Below the pieces are notes generated by a model, which was not told where the DNA came from, made no database searches, and saw only the letters and a list, made by a program, of their open reading frames with translations. Source: Paracoccaceae bacterium (lineage in GTDB: Bacteria > Pseudomonadota > Alphaproteobacteria > Rhodobacterales > Rhodobacteraceae). Taken from it: a DNA stretch of 64,000 bases. The stretch spans positions 124,001 to 188,000 of the forward strand of contig JAQWSE010000012.1 in the NCBI GenBank assembly GCA_029243395.1, given 5' to 3'. The position numbers and the translations under genes are program-made. The stretch's first letter is position 1. The number at the start of each line of letters is the position of its first letter. Positions 61,249-64,000 of the stretch are shown one piece after another.

Positions 61249-62202
61249 ATGTTTCCTATATTGATAAAGAAAATTGGGGCTGGCCTCCTAACTACTTTGG
61301 GGGTGTCAATTGTTATATTTGTTGGGACAAATTTGTTACCGGGTGATGCTGCTCAGATTAGACTGGGACAGGCTTCAACCGAAGATTCTTTAAGAGCTCT
61401 TAGAGAGGAATTAGGTTTAAATTTGCCTCTTTATCAACAGTATTTCAGATGGTTATTTAATTTCGTTCAAGGAGATTTTGGAACCTCCTTAGCCAGCGGA
61501 AATGTGACGATTGCTCAATTAATATCAGACCGATATGAAAATACTCTAATTGTGAGTTCTTTAACTGCAATGATAGGTGTTCCTATTTCTGTCGGCCTGG
61601 GAATAATAGCAGCCATGTTTCCAGGCACACTTTATGATCGAATTCTAACTTTAGGATCTGTAACCTTAGTAGCAGCACCAGAATTTTTCACAGCAACACT
61701 AATGGTTTTATTTGTAGTTTTTTTCTTGGGAATTGGAAATGCTGTTGTTGTCGGTTCGATTGAAGACAAAAATTTAGTTGAACTAATTACCCACTTTATC
61801 TTGCCAATTACCACTCTTTGTTTGGTGATAGCTGCACAACTTATCAGGATGACCAGGGCAGCAGTATTAAATGTTATGAGTTCCCCTTACATTGAAATGG
61901 CTATCTTAAAAGGCATTCCAAGAAGGCGAGTTGTAATGCGGCATGCCCTTTTAAATGCCATAGGCCCTATAGTGAACGTGGTAGCCATTAATTTAGCTTA
62001 TGTGGTTACTGGAGTAATTGTGATTGAGGTATACTTTGGCTATTCAGGTTTGGCGACACTTATTGTGCAAGGGGTGCAAACCAGAGACTATATACTTATA
62101 CAAACTTTGGGAATGATATTTTGTGCTACTTACGTGATTTTAATGATGATAGCCGATTTATCGTCGATACTATCAAATCCCCGTTTGAGGCATCCTAAAT
62201 GA
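61249..62202 (+). CDS. ABC transporter permease, DppB type
   Basis: 317 residues with six hydrophobic helices. The N-terminal 'GAGLLTTLGVSIVIFVGTNLLPGDAAQIRLG' and the EAA loop (MAILKGIPRRRVVMRHALLNAIGPI, about residues 217-241) are typical of the first membrane subunit in Opp/Dpp systems. The stop overlaps the start of the second permease by 4 bases. Confidence 0.92.
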   Translation: MFPILIKKIGAGLLTTLGVSIVIFVGTNLLPGDAAQIRLGQASTEDSLRALREELGLNLPLYQQYFRWLFNFVQGDFGTSLASGNVTIAQLISDRYENTLIVSSLTAMIGVPISVGLGIIAAMFPGTLYDRILTLGSVTLVAAPEFFTATLMVLFVVFFLGIGNAVVVGSIEDKNLVELITHFILPITTLCLVIAAQLIRMTRAAVLNVMSSPYIEMAILKGIPRRRVVMRHALLNAIGPIVNVVAINLAYVVTGVIVIEVYFGYSGLATLIVQGVQTRDYILIQTLGMIFCATYVILMMIADLSSILSNPRLRHPK

Positions 62203-63128
62203 GTAAATTGAAAAAAAATGAAGATGAACACTACGTAGCTCCTTTTAGCGCAGAGGTAAGTTTTGATGAACTTCAGGATGCTCCGCCAAGTGGTAAATTC
62301 CGGTTATCATTTACTGGGAAAATAGGTGTTGTAGTTATGGTTTTTTGGATGTTTGTTGCTCTTTTTGGCCAATTTCTGGCACCGTTTGAAGAAAATGACT
62401 TACCATTCCCAGATGATTATTCAGAGTTCCAAAAACCGAGACCTGGCGCCTGGTTGGGAACAGATGTGGATGATCGAGATATATTATCAAGGGTAATGTA
62501 TGGTGCAGGGAGAACAATAGGTATTTCTCTTGCTGGGGTGATTATAGCGTATGTTATTGGCGTTACATTGGGTATTGGGTCCTCTATAGCGGGGACTAGA
62601 ATTGATTTAGCATTGACTCAGTTTTTTAATATTATGTTGGCTATTCCAACTATTATGTTTGGCCTAGTTGTTGTAGCAGCTTTGGGGTCCTCAATCCCAG
62701 TATTGATAATCACTGCAGGTACAATTTTCTCCCCAGTAGTATTCAGGCTTTCGCGGGCTTTAGGAATGGACATAATGGTAATGGATTTTGTTGAGGCAGC
62801 AAAAGTTAGGGGTGAAGGTTACCGATGGATTATTTTTAAGGAGATATGGCCAAATGCTGCTATGCCCTTGATTTCAGATTTTGGGTTGAGATTTATTTAT
62901 GTAATACTATTTGTTTCCAGTCTAAGTTTTCTGGGACTTGGTGTGCAACCTCCAATGGCAGATTGGGGTTCAATGGTCCGCGAGAACCTTGGTGCACTTC
63001 AGTATGGAGAATCAGTTATTCCAATTTTAGCCCCAGCAATTGCCATAGCTTCTTTGACCGTGGGCATAAACCTGATAGTAGACGACGTTTCTGCCCACGC
63101 GGGTGGAAAACTGTCAGGAAGGCTTTAG
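62199..63128 (+). CDS. ABC transporter permease, DppC type
   Basis: 309 residues. A cytosolic N-terminus of about 40 residues, six helices and WLGTDVDDRDILSRVMYGAGRT, the conserved periplasmic block of DppC/OppC proteins; EAA loop 'FVEAAKVRGEGYRWIIFKEIWPNA'. It pairs with the DppB-type subunit encoded upstream with a 4-base overlap. The ATPase gene starts 4 bases after its stop. Confidence 0.92.
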   Translation: MSKLKKNEDEHYVAPFSAEVSFDELQDAPPSGKFRLSFTGKIGVVVMVFWMFVALFGQFLAPFEENDLPFPDDYSEFQKPRPGAWLGTDVDDRDILSRVMYGAGRTIGISLAGVIIAYVIGVTLGIGSSIAGTRIDLALTQFFNIMLAIPTIMFGLVVVAALGSSIPVLIITAGTIFSPVVFRLSRALGMDIMVMDFVEAAKVRGEGYRWIIFKEIWPNAAMPLISDFGLRFIYVILFVSSLSFLGLGVQPPMADWGSMVRENLGALQYGESVIPILAPAIAIASLTVGINLIVDDVSAHAGGKLSGRL

Positions 63129-63132
63129 ATCT

Positions 63133-64000
63133 GTGGATAAAAAAGTAGTATTTGAAGCCAGCAATCTCTGTATCAATGCTGTGCGGGATGATGGAAGCGA
63201 ATTACCAATAGTAAAAGAAGTGAATTTTCAAGTCCGTGAAGGTGAAGTGGTGGCACTAATAGGTGAATCTGGCTCTGGAAAAACTACCATTGCACTTTCT
63301 GCCCTTGGGTATTGTAAACCAGGACTGAAGATTAGTGAGGGTAGTACTTTATTATTTGATCAGGATTTATCTGCAATGAATATTGAGGAATTACGACAGA
63401 TCCGGGGTGAGAAAGTTGCCTATCTAGCTCAAAGTGCCATTGCAACATTTAATCCGGCACTCAAAATAAATGAACAGGTCACAGAATCTGCCGTAATTCA
63501 CGGATCCAAAACACAACCCGAAGCAGATAGTTTTGCTAAAGGTCTTTATGGGGCACTAGATTTGCCAGATCCAGATAATATAGGTACGCGATATCCCCAT
63601 CAGGTATCCGGTGGGCAGCTACAACGGTTGATGGCTGCCATGGCGCTGTGCGGTGAACCATCATTATTAGTTTTGGATGAACCCACAACGGCTTTGGATG
63701 TTACAACTCAGATTGAGGTTCTTAAAGCTTTCAAGAAAGTCATCAGGGAAAGAGGTGCCGCAGCTATTTATGTTACGCATGATTTGGCAGTAGTTGCCCA
63801 GATTGCTGACAGAATCGTGGTTCTTTATAATGGAGATATTCAAGAAAAGGGTTCTGCAAATGCAGTTATTTCAAAGCCAAGACATCCCTATACAAGACGT
63901 TTAATGCAGGCTGTTCGTCCTCTGCCAGCTGCAGGGAAAAAAGATAAAGAAAATAAGCAGCCTGGCAACGTAATTGAAATAAATGGAGTGTCAGCTGGTT
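63133..64000 (+). CDS. ABC transporter ATPase, tandem DppD-DppF type, cut by window end
   Basis: GTG at 63133, open to the last base (289 codons seen). Walker A GESGSGKTT (about residue 50), Q-loop 'VAYLAQSAIATFNPALK', signature VSGGQLQRL, Walker B LLVLDEPTTALD and switch His VTHDLAV are present. After the C-terminal RRLMQAVRPLP and a charged linker, the sequence NVIEINGVSAG resembles the start of a second ATPase domain, so the full protein is probably a double ATPase of about 540 residues or more. It has no stop in the window. Confidence 0.9.
   Translation, partial: MDKKVVFEASNLCINAVRDDGSELPIVKEVNFQVREGEVVALIGESGSGKTTIALSALGYCKPGLKISEGSTLLFDQDLSAMNIEELRQIRGEKVAYLAQSAIATFNPALKINEQVTESAVIHGSKTQPEADSFAKGLYGALDLPDPDNIGTRYPHQVSGGQLQRLMAAMALCGEPSLLVLDEPTTALDVTTQIEVLKAFKKVIRERGAAAIYVTHDLAVVAQIADRIVVLYNGDIQEKGSANAVISKPRHPYTRRLMQAVRPLPAAGKKDKENKQPGNVIEINGVSAG

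Noticed and set aside
1-64000. tRNA, rRNA, CRISPR arrays, insertion sequences, attachment sites, replication origin
   Set aside because: I looked for cloverleaf-like, repeat-spacer and transposase-like signals in the gaps and saw none; gaps are short (at most about 240 bases).

Overview
The window looks like a chromosomal segment of a marine, methylated-amine-using alphaproteobacterium. It is A+T-rich by eye, gene-dense and mostly organised in short-overlap operons. I saw no tRNA, rRNA, insertion sequence, phage gene or CRISPR array, and no gene-free stretch longer than about 240 bases. The taxonomic guess rests on gene content: the tmm/tmoXWV/tdm trimethylamine cluster, GmaS with Mgs/Glx proteins, heterotetrameric sarcosine oxidase fused to folate enzymes in one operon, and a selenouridine-type SelD fusion. 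No marker gene in the window fixes the lineage.

Layout. 1-4.6 kb: inositol catabolism (partial Gfo/Idh/MocA dehydrogenase, IolC-DUF2090 fusion, IolB) with an aldo/keto reductase. 4.8-7.5 kb: an SsuD-type FMN monooxygenase translationally coupled to a YdhF-type aldo/keto reductase, then MarC. 7.5-16.1 kb (minus): a seven-gene operon soxB-soxD-soxA-soxG-fhs-folD-folD2 that demethylates sarcosine (or N-methylglutamate) and oxidises the C1 unit on tetrahydrofolate. The last FolD paralogue has Gln at the catalytic Lys position. 16.2-26.7 kb: a GlxA-type AraC regulator, a class I amidotransferase, a GntR regulator and a divergent operon of FAD oxidase, glutamine-synthetase-like ligase, three Mgs/Glx proteins, nitrilase-family amidase and two unknown proteins. 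26.8-35.2 kb: trimethylamine monooxygenase, TMAO transporter and TMAO demethylase. 35.3-40.1 kb: ammonium transporter with an overlooked 57-residue membrane protein, a DMT exporter, a MOSC protein and GmaS. 40.2-43.4 kb: SelD fusion convergent with SelU. 43.5-50.4 kb: SDR and MDR reductases facing a five-gene minus operon with Rut-like enzyme classes and a CoA-transferase/flavin-reductase fusion. 50.5-59.3 kb: a gamma-butyrobetaine/carnitine catabolic operon (aldehyde dehydrogenase, CaiD, carnitine dehydrogenase, BKACE, acyl-CoA dehydrogenase, ADP-forming CoA ligase, CaiB-like transferase). 59.5-64 kb: an Opp/Dpp-type ABC importer that runs off the window.

How it fits together. Carnitine or gamma-butyrobetaine would be cut to betainyl-CoA plus acetoacetate, giving glycine betaine. 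After steps not encoded here, sarcosine would reach SoxBDAG, and its methyl group would be burned to formate by FolD/FolD2/Fhs. Trimethylamine would be oxidised by Tmm, and TMAO (imported or made) split by Tdm to dimethylamine and formaldehyde. Monomethylamine would be handled by GmaS and the Mgs proteins. The dimethylamine mono-oxygenase, glycine betaine demethylase and dimethylglycine dehydrogenase are not in the window.

The strongest candidates for something undescribed are: (i) the Rut-like operon with its fused CoA-transferase/flavin-reductase protein; (ii) the FAD-oxidase/GS-like/Mgs/amidase operon, which looks like a second gamma-glutamyl-amine pathway beside GmaS; (iii) the merged CaiD-carnitine dehydrogenase-BKACE pathway without a thioesterase; (iv) the FolD pair with split catalytic residues; and (v) a tandem-repeat operator shared by the GntR/oxidase and ammonium-transporter promoters. 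All homology statements come from motif recognition by eye; no database search was run.
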